Source: VBDM01 sp049802235 (GTDB lineage: Bacteria; Pseudomonadota; Gammaproteobacteria; Burkholderiales; SG8-39). Taken from it: DNA of 64,000 bases. A model generated the notes under the pieces. It did not search any database and was not told the origin of the DNA. It worked only from the letters and a program-made list of their open reading frames with translations. Where the stretch lies: the NCBI GenBank assembly GCA_049802235.1, contig JBARMB010000085.1:11999-75998 (forward strand). The letters are read 5' to 3'. The translations under genes and the position numbers were made by a program. Positions 35,786 through 43,239 of this stretch are shown one piece after another (position 1 is the first letter of the stretch; every line of letters begins with the position of its first letter).

Positions 35786-36843
35786 GTCTTTCCTCTGCGG
35801 GGCATGAGCACGGTGTAATCCAGATCGAGCACGACATGCGGGTCGTGCTTGCCGTCCGCGCCCGTCGCTGCCGAAATCCCGCTCGCGCGCCGGTTCTTGG
35901 CGCCGGTCAGCCGCAACCTCAGGGCGCCGAGATCGTCGCGGCCCGGGAGCGCCCATTTTTCCAGCACCTGAGTGTACGCGTAGAGCGTGTCGCCGGCGAA
36001 AGCCGGGTTGACGTGGCTGCCGGCGTTGATCGCGGCGATCGAGATCGCGTTCTCCAGCCCGTCGTAGGCGAGCGCGCGGCACACCGAGATCACGTGGCCG
36101 CCGTACATCAGTCGCCGGCCGAACTGCGAATCCTTCATCGCCAGGGCGTCGAAGTGTACCCGCGCGGTGTTCTGGTACAGCCGGGTGGCGAGCGTGTGAT
36201 CGGATTCGTCCACCGTCATTCCGGCAGGATGGTCGATGCGCTCCCCGGCATCATAATCGTCCCACAGGTCGGTGCTGCCGGTGGTCTCCGGATCGAATCG
36301 GGCGGCGTTCAGAAATGCGGGCACGTTCAAGCGCTCGACCGGCACCGCCTGCGGCAGATCGGGTATCACCGCCCTGGGCGCGGGAGCCTGCGCGTCGCGC
36401 TTGTGCACCATGACCCAGCGCGCCCAGCTGAGCACCAGCTCGCCGTTCTGGTTGAACGCCGAGGAACGGACCCAGACGATCCCGCTCGTGCCGCTGGCGT
36501 TCTGCTTCAGGCCGATAATCTCGGATTCGGCGCGCAGCGTGTCCCCGGGATAGCAGGGCGCGCAGAAGCGCACGTCGGCATAGCCGAGGTTGGCGACGGC
36601 GTTCAGGGAAATGTCGGGGACGGTCTTGCCGAAGGCGATGTGGAAGGCGAGCAGATCGTCCACCGTGCGGTCGCGAAGCCCGAGCGCGCGCGCGACCGGC
36701 CGCGCGCAATGCAGAATGTGGCGCGAGCCGGTGAGCGCGATGTAGAGCGAGCAATCGCCGTCGGTGATGGTGCGCGGCGTGGCGTGGCGGATTTTCTCGC
36801 CGAGCCGGAAGTCCTCGAAGAAATTTCCAGGACGCGTTTTCAT
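35782..36843 (-). CDS. Mesaconyl-CoA hydratase-like MaoC-family enzyme
   Basis: 353 residues, a double hotdog MaoC protein of the length usual for mesaconyl-CoA hydratase. The N-terminal half has FEDFRLGEKIRHATPRTI and CAPCYPGDTLRAESEI. The C-terminal half has RVHFDALAMKDSQFGRRLMY followed by GGHVISVCRALAYDGLE, the dehydratase D...H region. It would interconvert mesaconyl-CoA and methylmalyl-CoA (or a C5 analogue such as itaconyl-CoA). The ATG at 36843 follows GGAATTC. Overlap with the lyase gene implies sequential steps. Confidence 0.8.
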   Translation of the reverse strand: MKTRPGNFFEDFRLGEKIRHATPRTITDGDCSLYIALTGSRHILHCARPVARALGLRDRTVDDLLAFHIAFGKTVPDISLNAVANLGYADVRFCAPCYPGDTLRAESEIIGLKQNASGTSGIVWVRSSAFNQNGELVLSWARWVMVHKRDAQAPAPRAVIPDLPQAVPVERLNVPAFLNAARFDPETTGSTDLWDDYDAGERIDHPAGMTVDESDHTLATRLYQNTARVHFDALAMKDSQFGRRLMYGGHVISVCRALAYDGLENAISIAAINAGSHVNPAFAGDTLYAYTQVLEKWALPGRDDLGALRLRLTGAKNRRASGISAATGADGKHDPHVVLDLDYTVLMPRRGKT

Positions 36844-36936
36844 GCCGAATTCCGCTTGGACCTGTTGTGACTGCCGACCTCGGACCCGATCGCCTGCGGG
36901 CATGCGCGAATCCGCAGCAATCCGTCGCCGGCCGTG

Positions 36937-37929
36937 CTAGCCCAGCAGATGCTTCACGCCATCGCGTTCTTCGTGCAGTTCCTTCAGCGTCGCGCTCATG
37001 CGCGCACGGCCGAAGTCGCTGATCTCGATGCCCTTGACGATCTGGTACTGGCCGTTGCTGCAGGTCACCGGGTGGCCGTAGAGCACGCCTGCGGCAATGC
37101 CGTAGTTGCCGTCGGAGGGAATCCCCATCGAAACCCAGTCGCCGTCGCGCGTGCCGTGGACCCAGTCGCGCACGTGGTCGATGGCGGCGTTGGCGGCGCT
37201 CGCCGCCGAGGACAGGCCGCGCGCTTCGATGATGGCCGCGCCGCGCTTCTGCACCGTCGGAATGAAAGTTTTCTCCAGCCAGTCCTGGTCGTTGATCATC
37301 GGCCACACTTTCCTGCCGTCGGCTTCCGCCTGGAACAGGTCGGGATACTGGGTCGCGGAGTGATTGCCCCAGACGGTCACCTTGCGGATCGAGGTCAAGG
37401 GCTTGCCGATTTTCTGCGCGATCTGGCTGACGGCGCGATTGTGATCGAGCCGCATCATCGCCGTGAATTGCGCCGGCTTCAGGCTCGGCGCGTTTTTCAT
37501 CGCGATGAGGCAGTTGGTATTGGCGGGATTGCCGACCACCAGCACTTTCACGTTGCGGCTCGCCACCGCGTCGAGGGCTTTCCCCTGCGGCGCGAAGATC
37601 TTGCCGTTCGCTTCGAGCAGGTCCTTGCGCTCCATGCCCGGCCCGCGCGGCCGCGCGCCGACGAGCAACGCGATGTCTGCATCCTTGAATGCCGCCATCG
37701 GGTCCGAAGCCGGCGCCATGCCGTGGAGCAGCGGGAAGGCGCAGTCGTCGAGTTCCATCATCACGCCCTTGAGCGCCTTCTGCGCTTTCTCGTCGGGAAT
37801 TTCCAGCAGTTGCAGGATCACCGGCTGGTCTTTTCCGAGCATCTCGCCGCTCGCGATCCTGAACAGCAGGCTGTAACCGATTTGCCCGGCGGCGCCGGTG
37901 ACTGCGACACGGACTGGCGGCTTGGTCAT
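36937..37929 (-). CDS. mdh: Malate dehydrogenase
   Basis: 330 residues, NAD-dependent, the type found in many betaproteobacteria. VTGAAGQIGYSLLFRIASGE binds the nucleotide. Substrate arginines lie in ARPRGPGMERKDLL and the TAMMRLDHNRA region. Catalytic histidine is in VTVWGNHSATQYPD. Strong AGGGAGC before the ATG. First gene of the minus-strand block and divergent from sdhC. Confidence 0.97.
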   Translation of the reverse strand: MTKPPVRVAVTGAAGQIGYSLLFRIASGEMLGKDQPVILQLLEIPDEKAQKALKGVMMELDDCAFPLLHGMAPASDPMAAFKDADIALLVGARPRGPGMERKDLLEANGKIFAPQGKALDAVASRNVKVLVVGNPANTNCLIAMKNAPSLKPAQFTAMMRLDHNRAVSQIAQKIGKPLTSIRKVTVWGNHSATQYPDLFQAEADGRKVWPMINDQDWLEKTFIPTVQKRGAAIIEARGLSSAASAANAAIDHVRDWVHGTRDGDWVSMGIPSDGNYGIAAGVLYGHPVTCSNGQYQIVKGIEISDFGRARMSATLKELHEERDGVKHLLG

Positions 37930-38324
37930 GGAAAAGCTCCCTGAGAAGATTCTGGTTCTGAATATCAGGTGAAACGATCAGAGGCGCCGACGTTGCGCGG
38001 CTGAGTGTCCCGCGTACCGCATCATGCTTGCTGCGGTGCAAAATGTTTTGAGTTTAGGCACTCCACCGGGCACTGTCAATTCGACTCCGTGGTGAATCTC
38101 GAAACGACGGCGGGCACTGCCCGCAGTGCACATCCCAGCGGCGGGTTCGAGGCAATGAAAAGTGTTGCAGACGGCCGACGCGACGCAAATTTGACGCTCG
38201 CCCGCGGGATAAAGAAGCGCGCGTTTTTACGCAGCACAAAGCGGGAGGGAAGCCTGATATACTCTTGACCTCAGTCAAGAGATTTTTTCAGAAAAGCGCG
38301 CAAACCTCGGAAGGATGCCGTTAT
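37930..38324. other. Divergent regulatory region between mdh and sdhC
   Basis: 395 bases with no gene. It must hold promoters for both TCA-cycle blocks. The sdh side carries an extended -10 and a palindrome (see 38256-38288). No adjacent regulator gene is present. Confidence 0.6.
38256..38288 (+). promoter_or_regulatory. sdh promoter -10 overlapped by a palindrome and T run
   Basis: Extended -10 TG-A-TATACT (38256-38263) overlaps a perfect 8-bp stem CTCTTGAC-CTCA-GTCAAGAG (38262-38281), followed by ATTTTTT (38282-38288). As DNA this could be an operator over the start site. If transcription starts further upstream it is a terminator/attenuator before sdhC. Confidence 0.55.
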
Positions 38325-38714
38325 ATGCCCGATCTGGCGGCGAATAAGAAACGTCCTCTCTGGTACAACCTCAGTCCCCTCAGTCTCCCGCTTCCGGGCC
38401 TGGTTTCGATTTTGCACCGCGTCAGCGGCGCGTTGCTGTTCCTCGGACTTGTCTGGTTCCTGTTCCTGCTGGACATGAGTCTTTCCTCCGAGGCAGGGTT
38501 TTCCCGCTTCAAGGGCTACGTCGGTCATCCGCTGGTAAAACTCTCGTTGCTCGGGTTCCTGTGGGCGTACCTGCATCACTTTTGCGCCGGCGTTCGCTAT
38601 TTGTTCATGGACATCGACAAGGGCGTCGACCTCGATACGACGCGCAAGACCAGCTACGCCGTGCTCGCGGTGAGTCTCGTTCTGACCGCCGTTATCGGGG
38701 CGAATTTGTGGTGA
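38325..38714 (+). CDS. sdhC: Succinate dehydrogenase cytochrome b556 subunit
   Basis: 129 residues, three membrane helices. SILHRVSGALLF is the quinone-site segment, and LHHFCAGVRYLFMD carries the haem-ligand histidine. The ATG at 38325 has GGAAGGA about 9 bases upstream. It overlaps sdhD by four bases. Confidence 0.95.
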   Translation: MPDLAANKKRPLWYNLSPLSLPLPGLVSILHRVSGALLFLGLVWFLFLLDMSLSSEAGFSRFKGYVGHPLVKLSLLGFLWAYLHHFCAGVRYLFMDIDKGVDLDTTRKTSYAVLAVSLVLTAVIGANLW

Positions 38715-39055
38715 AGCGCGTGATCGTGGGCGCCCATTACGGGCTCAGGGGCTGGCTGGCGCAGCGCGTTACCGCTGCGGTAATGGCGATCTACACTCTG
38801 ATCTTCGTCCTGCTCCTGTTCGGCAGCCGGCCGGTCACCTACACGTCCTGGAAGGCCCTGTTCACGCAGGGATGGATTCGTTTCGCGACATTTGTGTTCG
38901 TGGCAAGCGTGCTGATCCATGCCTGGATCGGCATGCGCGACATCTGGATGGATTACATAAAGCCTGCCGGCTTGCGCCTCGTGCTTGAAATCGCAACCAT
39001 CCTTCTGCTCGTCGGCTACGCAGGTTGGGCGATGCAGATACTCTGGAGAGTCTGA
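38711..39055 (+). CDS. sdhD: Succinate dehydrogenase membrane anchor subunit
   Basis: 114 residues, three helices. Starts at GTG within the sdhC stop (GTGA). AQRVTAAVMAIYTLIF and VLIHAWIGMRDIWMDYIKP are typical of SdhD and carry the second haem ligand and a quinone-site tyrosine. Confidence 0.94.
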   Translation: MKRVIVGAHYGLRGWLAQRVTAAVMAIYTLIFVLLLFGSRPVTYTSWKALFTQGWIRFATFVFVASVLIHAWIGMRDIWMDYIKPAGLRLVLEIATILLLVGYAGWAMQILWRV

Positions 39056-39056
39056 A

Positions 39057-40820
39057 GTGGCGCTTGCCAAACGAAGCTTTGATGCGGTCGTGGTCGGCGC
39101 CGGCGGCGCCGGATTGCGCGCCGCGCTGCAACTGTCCGAAGCCGGCCTTTCGGTGGCGGTGGTGACCAAGGTGTTCCCGACGCGCTCGCATACCGTGGCG
39201 GCGCAGGGCGGCATCGGCGCCGCGCTCGGCAACATGGGCGAGGATTCCTGGCTGTGGCACATGTACGATACGGTCAAGGGCTCCGACTGGCTCGGCGACC
39301 AGGATACGATCGAGTTCCTGTGCCGAGAGGCCCCGAAAGCGGTGTACGAGCTTGAGCATTACGGCATGCCGTTCGACCGCAACGACAATGGCACCGTGTA
39401 CCAGCGTCCGTTCGGCGGCCACTCGCAGAATTTCGGCGAGCGTCCGGTGCAGCGCAGCTGCTGCGCCGCCGACCGCACCGGCCACGCCATGCTGCACACG
39501 CTGTACCAGCGCAATGTCCGCGCGCGCACCCGGTTTTTCGTCGAATGGATGGCGCTGGATTTGATCCGCGATGCAAGCGGCCAGGTGCAGGGGGTCACTG
39601 CGCTGGAAATGGAAACCGGCGAAATCATGATCCTTCAGGCCGGGGCGACGCTGTTTGCCACGGGCGGAGCCGGACGCATGTTTTATTCCTCGACGAACGC
39701 GTTCATCAACACCGGCGACGGGCTCGGCATGGCGGCACGTGCCGGCATTCCCCTTGAGGACATGGAGTTCTATCAGTTTCATCCCACCGGAGTATATCGA
39801 GCAGGCATTCTGATTACGGAGGCCGTCCGGGGTGAAGGCGGGTATCTGCTCAACAAGAACGGCGAGCGCTTCATGGAGCGCTATGCGCCGAACCTGAAGG
39901 ACCTGGCCTCGCGCGACGTGGTGTCGCGGGCGATGGCCACCGAGATCAAGGAAGGGCGGGGCGCCGGGCCGCAGGGCGACTACCTGCTGCTGAAACTCGA
40001 TCATCTCGGCCCCGAGGTCATCGACAAGCGCCTGCCGGGGATCCGCGAGATCTCCAAAAAATTCGCCAACGTCGACCCGGTGAAGGACCCCATTCCCGTG
40101 GTGCCGACGGCGCACTACATGATGGGCGGCATTCCGACCAACTATCGCAGCGAGGTCATCGCGCCCCGGGGCGCGGACAAGGAAGCCACGGTGCCCGGAT
40201 TCTACGCGGCGGGCGAATGCGCCTGTGCCTCGGTGCACGGCGGCAACCGTCTCGGCACCAACTCGCTCACCGAGCTGCTGGTGTTCGGCAAGTCGGCGGC
40301 CGATTCGGCGATCCGCTTCCTGAAGGAGAACCCGGGGCACAAGGAACTGCCGAAGGACGCTGCCGACCGGTCGCTCGCGCGCCTCGCGCGGCTCGACAAT
40401 CAGAAGAACGGCGAGAGCGTCGCCGAGGTGGCGAACGACATGCGCCGCGCGATGCAGGCGCACTGCGGCGTGTTCCGCTTTCCCGACCTGCTTGCCGAGG
40501 GCGTGAAGAAAATCCGCGGCATCGCCGACCGTGTCACGCGCACGCAGATCAAGGACAAGAGCAAAGTGTTCAACACCGCGCGCATCGAGGCGCTCGAGCT
40601 GGAAAATACGATTGAGGCGGCCCGCGCGACCATGGTGGGCGCGGCTGCGCGCCAGGAATCGCGTGGGGCGCACGACCGCGCCGATTTTCACCAGCGCGAC
40701 GACGTGAACTGGCTCAAGCACACTCTCTGGTACAAGGAGGGCGACCGGCTCGACTACCGGCCGGTGCACATGAAGCCGCTCACGGCGCAAACCATCGAGC
40801 CGAAGGTCAGGACGTACTAG
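39057..40820 (+). CDS. sdhA: Succinate dehydrogenase flavoprotein subunit
   Basis: 587 residues from a GTG at 39057, one base after the sdhD stop codon. FAD site VVVGAGGAGLRAALQL; covalent flavin histidine H45 in PTRSHTVAAQGGIG; substrate site FHPTGVYRAG; C-terminal FAD segment HGGNRLGTNSLTELLVFG. Oxidises succinate to fumarate. Confidence 0.97.
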   Translation: MALAKRSFDAVVVGAGGAGLRAALQLSEAGLSVAVVTKVFPTRSHTVAAQGGIGAALGNMGEDSWLWHMYDTVKGSDWLGDQDTIEFLCREAPKAVYELEHYGMPFDRNDNGTVYQRPFGGHSQNFGERPVQRSCCAADRTGHAMLHTLYQRNVRARTRFFVEWMALDLIRDASGQVQGVTALEMETGEIMILQAGATLFATGGAGRMFYSSTNAFINTGDGLGMAARAGIPLEDMEFYQFHPTGVYRAGILITEAVRGEGGYLLNKNGERFMERYAPNLKDLASRDVVSRAMATEIKEGRGAGPQGDYLLLKLDHLGPEVIDKRLPGIREISKKFANVDPVKDPIPVVPTAHYMMGGIPTNYRSEVIAPRGADKEATVPGFYAAGECACASVHGGNRLGTNSLTELLVFGKSAADSAIRFLKENPGHKELPKDAADRSLARLARLDNQKNGESVAEVANDMRRAMQAHCGVFRFPDLLAEGVKKIRGIADRVTRTQIKDKSKVFNTARIEALELENTIEAARATMVGAAARQESRGAHDRADFHQRDDVNWLKHTLWYKEGDRLDYRPVHMKPLTAQTIEPKVRTY

Positions 40821-40841
40821 CTCGCGATTTTGGGGAACCGC

Positions 40842-41537
40842 ATGCACTTCCGAATCTACCGCTATGACCCGGACAAGGACGAAAAGCCCAGGATGCAGGA
40901 CTACGATGTCCAGCTCGATCCGCACGACCGCATGCTGCTCGACGCGCTGGTGCGTATCAAGGAGCAGGATGACAGCCTGAGCCTGCGCCGCTCGTGCCGC
41001 GAAGGAGTGTGCGGCTCGGACGCGATGAACATCAACGGCAAGAACGGTCTTGCCTGCATCACCAAGCTGGCGGAACTGAAGGAGCCGGTCGTGCTGCGGC
41101 CGCTTCCGGGGCTGCCGGTGATCCGCGATCTGATCGTCGACATGACGCAGTTCTTCAAGCAGTACCATTCGATCAAGCCGTACCTGGTCAACAACGATCC
41201 GCCGCCGGAAAGGGAGCGGCTGCAATCGCCGCAGGAGCGGGAGGAGCTCGACGGGCTGTACGAGTGCATCCTGTGCGCCTGCTGCTCGACTTCCTGCCCG
41301 TCGTTCTGGTGGAACCCGGACAAGTTCGTCGGGCCGGCGGGCCTGCTGCAGGCCTACCGCTTCCTTGCCGACAGCCGCGACCAGGCGGCCGGGGAGCGCC
41401 TGGACGACCTCGAGGATCCGTACCGCCTGTTCCGCTGTCACAGCATCATGAATTGCGTCGATTCCTGCCCGAAGGGACTCAACCCGACGCGCGCCATCGG
41501 CAAGATCAAGGAGCTGATGGTCAAGCGGACGGTTTGA
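40842..41537 (+). CDS. sdhB: Succinate dehydrogenase iron-sulfur subunit
   Basis: 231 residues. [2Fe-2S] cysteines in SCREGVCGSDAMNINGKNGL and the following AC; [4Fe-4S] and [3Fe-4S] motifs in CILCACCSTSCPSFWW and CHSIMNCVDSCPKGLNP. The ATG at 40842 follows GGGGAACC. Passes electrons from FAD to quinone. Confidence 0.97.
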   Translation: MHFRIYRYDPDKDEKPRMQDYDVQLDPHDRMLLDALVRIKEQDDSLSLRRSCREGVCGSDAMNINGKNGLACITKLAELKEPVVLRPLPGLPVIRDLIVDMTQFFKQYHSIKPYLVNNDPPPERERLQSPQEREELDGLYECILCACCSTSCPSFWWNPDKFVGPAGLLQAYRFLADSRDQAAGERLDDLEDPYRLFRCHSIMNCVDSCPKGLNPTRAIGKIKELMVKRTV

Positions 41538-41561
41538 TTCGAGCCAGCCCTCGGACACCCC

Positions 41562-41819
41562 GTGAAAGGCAGCGCTCCCGCCGACGAAGCCGAACTGCGC
41601 CGCCTGCGCTGGCGCTGCCGCCGCGGCCTGCTCGAGAACGATCTGGTGCTGGCACGTTTTCTCGACCGGCACGGCCGGCAGCTCGAAGGCGAGCGCCTGC
41701 AGGCCTTCAAGGTGCTGCTCGACTATGACGATAGTGATCTCTGGGGCCTGGTCAGCGGGCGCAGCGAATGCGGCGACCCGGCGCTCGGCGAAGTGATTCA
41801 GTTGTTGCGGCGCTGCTGA
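41562..41819 (+). CDS. sdhE: FAD assembly factor SdhE
   Basis: 85 residues from a GTG at 41562. The RGxxE motif appears as CRRGLLENDLVLARF, with the family ending DLWGLVSGR. It promotes covalent flavinylation of SdhA. Placed directly after sdhB as in many beta- and gammaproteobacteria. Confidence 0.92.
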   Translation: MKGSAPADEAELRRLRWRCRRGLLENDLVLARFLDRHGRQLEGERLQAFKVLLDYDDSDLWGLVSGRSECGDPALGEVIQLLRRC

Positions 41820-41849
41820 CACCGTGCTTGGAAAACCGAGGAGAACGCG

Positions 41850-43145
41850 ATGAGTTCCACGAAAAAAGCCGTGCTTTCCTACGGCGACGGCAAATCGGTC
41901 GAGTTTCCGGTCCTGTCCGGCAGCATCGGACCGGATGTCGTCGATATCCGCACGCTCTACGGCAAGACGGGAATGTTCACCTACGACCCCGGGTTCCTCT
42001 CGACCGCCAGCTGCAGCTCCACGATCACCTACATCGACGGCGACCAGGGCGTGCTGATGTATCGCGGCTATCCCATAGAGGAGCTCGCCACCCATTGCGA
42101 CTTCCTCGAAGTCTGCTACCTGCTGCTGAAAGGCGAGCTGCCGAACAGGCGGCAGAAGGAGGAATTCGTCGGCACCGTGACGCACCACACGATGGTGCAC
42201 GAGCAGCTCGCGCGGCTGTACACCGGATTCAGGCGCGACTCGCACCCGATGGCGGTGATGGTCGGGGTGGTGGGCGCGCTGTCGGCGTTTTACCACGACT
42301 CGCTCGACATCAATAACCCCGAGCACCGGGAGATCTCGGCCTTCCGGCTGATTGCCAAGCTGCCGACCATCGTGGCAATGGCTTACAAGTACTCGGTCGG
42401 CCAGCCGTTCATGTACCCGAGGAACGACCAGTCCTATACGGCCAATTTCATGCGCATGATGTTCGCGGTCCCGGCCGAGGAATACAAGGTCAACCCGGTG
42501 CTGGTGCGCGCGCTCGACCGCATTTTCATCCTGCACGCCGATCACGAGCAGAACGCCTCGACCTCGACCGTGCGCCTTGCCGGCTCCTCCGGCGCCAATC
42601 CGTTCGCCTGCATCGCCTCGGGCATCGCCTGCCTCTGGGGTCCCGCGCACGGCGGCGCCAACGAAGCCTGCCTGCAGATGCTCGAGGAGATCGGCGACGT
42701 TTCCAAGGTCGGCGAATTCATCAAGCAGGCGAAGGACAAGAATTCCGGCGTGAGGCTGATGGGTTTCGGCCACCGCGTCTACAAGAACTACGATCCGCGG
42801 GCAAAGCTGATGCGAGAAACCTGCCATGAAGTGCTCGAGGAACTCGGCCTGCACGACGACCGCCTGTTCAAGCTGGCGGTCACGCTGGAGAAGATTGCGC
42901 TCGAGGACGACTATTTCGTGCAGCGCAAGCTCTATCCCAATGTTGACTTCTACTCCGGCATCGTGCAGCGTGCCCTCGGCATCCCGGTGTCGATGTTCAC
43001 CTGCATCTTCTCGCTGGCGCGCACGGTCGGCTGGATCGCGCAGTGGCAGGAAATGATTTCCGATCCCGAATACAAGATCGGGCGGCCGCGCCAGCTCTAC
43101 AACGGTTCCGCTCGCCGGGAATTCTTGCCCATCGACAAGCGGTGA
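41850..43145 (+). CDS. gltA: Citrate synthase (type II, hexameric)
   Basis: 431 residues. Catalytic residues lie in LHADHEQNASTSTVRLAGSS, GFGHRVYKNYDPRAK and the late DFYSGIVQ (Asp). An N-terminal extension (residues 1-50) is typical of NADH-sensitive GltA. Strong GAGGAGAAC upstream of the ATG. The stop codon is the first TGA of an octamer repeat array. Confidence 0.97.
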   Translation: MSSTKKAVLSYGDGKSVEFPVLSGSIGPDVVDIRTLYGKTGMFTYDPGFLSTASCSSTITYIDGDQGVLMYRGYPIEELATHCDFLEVCYLLLKGELPNRRQKEEFVGTVTHHTMVHEQLARLYTGFRRDSHPMAVMVGVVGALSAFYHDSLDINNPEHREISAFRLIAKLPTIVAMAYKYSVGQPFMYPRNDQSYTANFMRMMFAVPAEEYKVNPVLVRALDRIFILHADHEQNASTSTVRLAGSSGANPFACIASGIACLWGPAHGGANEACLQMLEEIGDVSKVGEFIKQAKDKNSGVRLMGFGHRVYKNYDPRAKLMRETCHEVLEELGLHDDRLFKLAVTLEKIALEDDYFVQRKLYPNVDFYSGIVQRALGIPVSMFTCIFSLARTVGWIAQWQEMISDPEYKIGRPRQLYNGSARREFLPIDKR

Positions 43146-43218
43146 TTGAGTGATTGAGTGATTGAGCAATTAAGCAATTCCGGGTTGCCAATCGCCCAAT
43201 CCCCCAATCCCCCAATCA
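43143..43218. repeat. Two mirrored octamer arrays between gltA and sucA
   Basis: TGATTGAG three times in tandem (43143-43166), then CCCAATCC twice and CCCAATCA once (43195-43218). The arrays are nearly complementary, so the transcript could form a register-sliding hairpin. The first repeat contains the gltA stop. Confidence 0.8.
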
Positions 43219-43239
43219 CCGGCATCGTGAAGTAACGCC

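Noticed and set aside
38862..43169. A very long open frame (about 1435 codons) on the minus strand opposite sdhA-gltA
   Set aside because: It is antisense to well-recognised TCA-cycle genes, has no domain similarity and low-complexity Arg/Ala/His composition. GC-rich codon bias leaves the opposite strand open.
43143..43218. Tandem repeats considered as a CRISPR array
   Set aside because: Repeat unit is 8 bases, with no spacers of constant length and no cas genes anywhere in the window.
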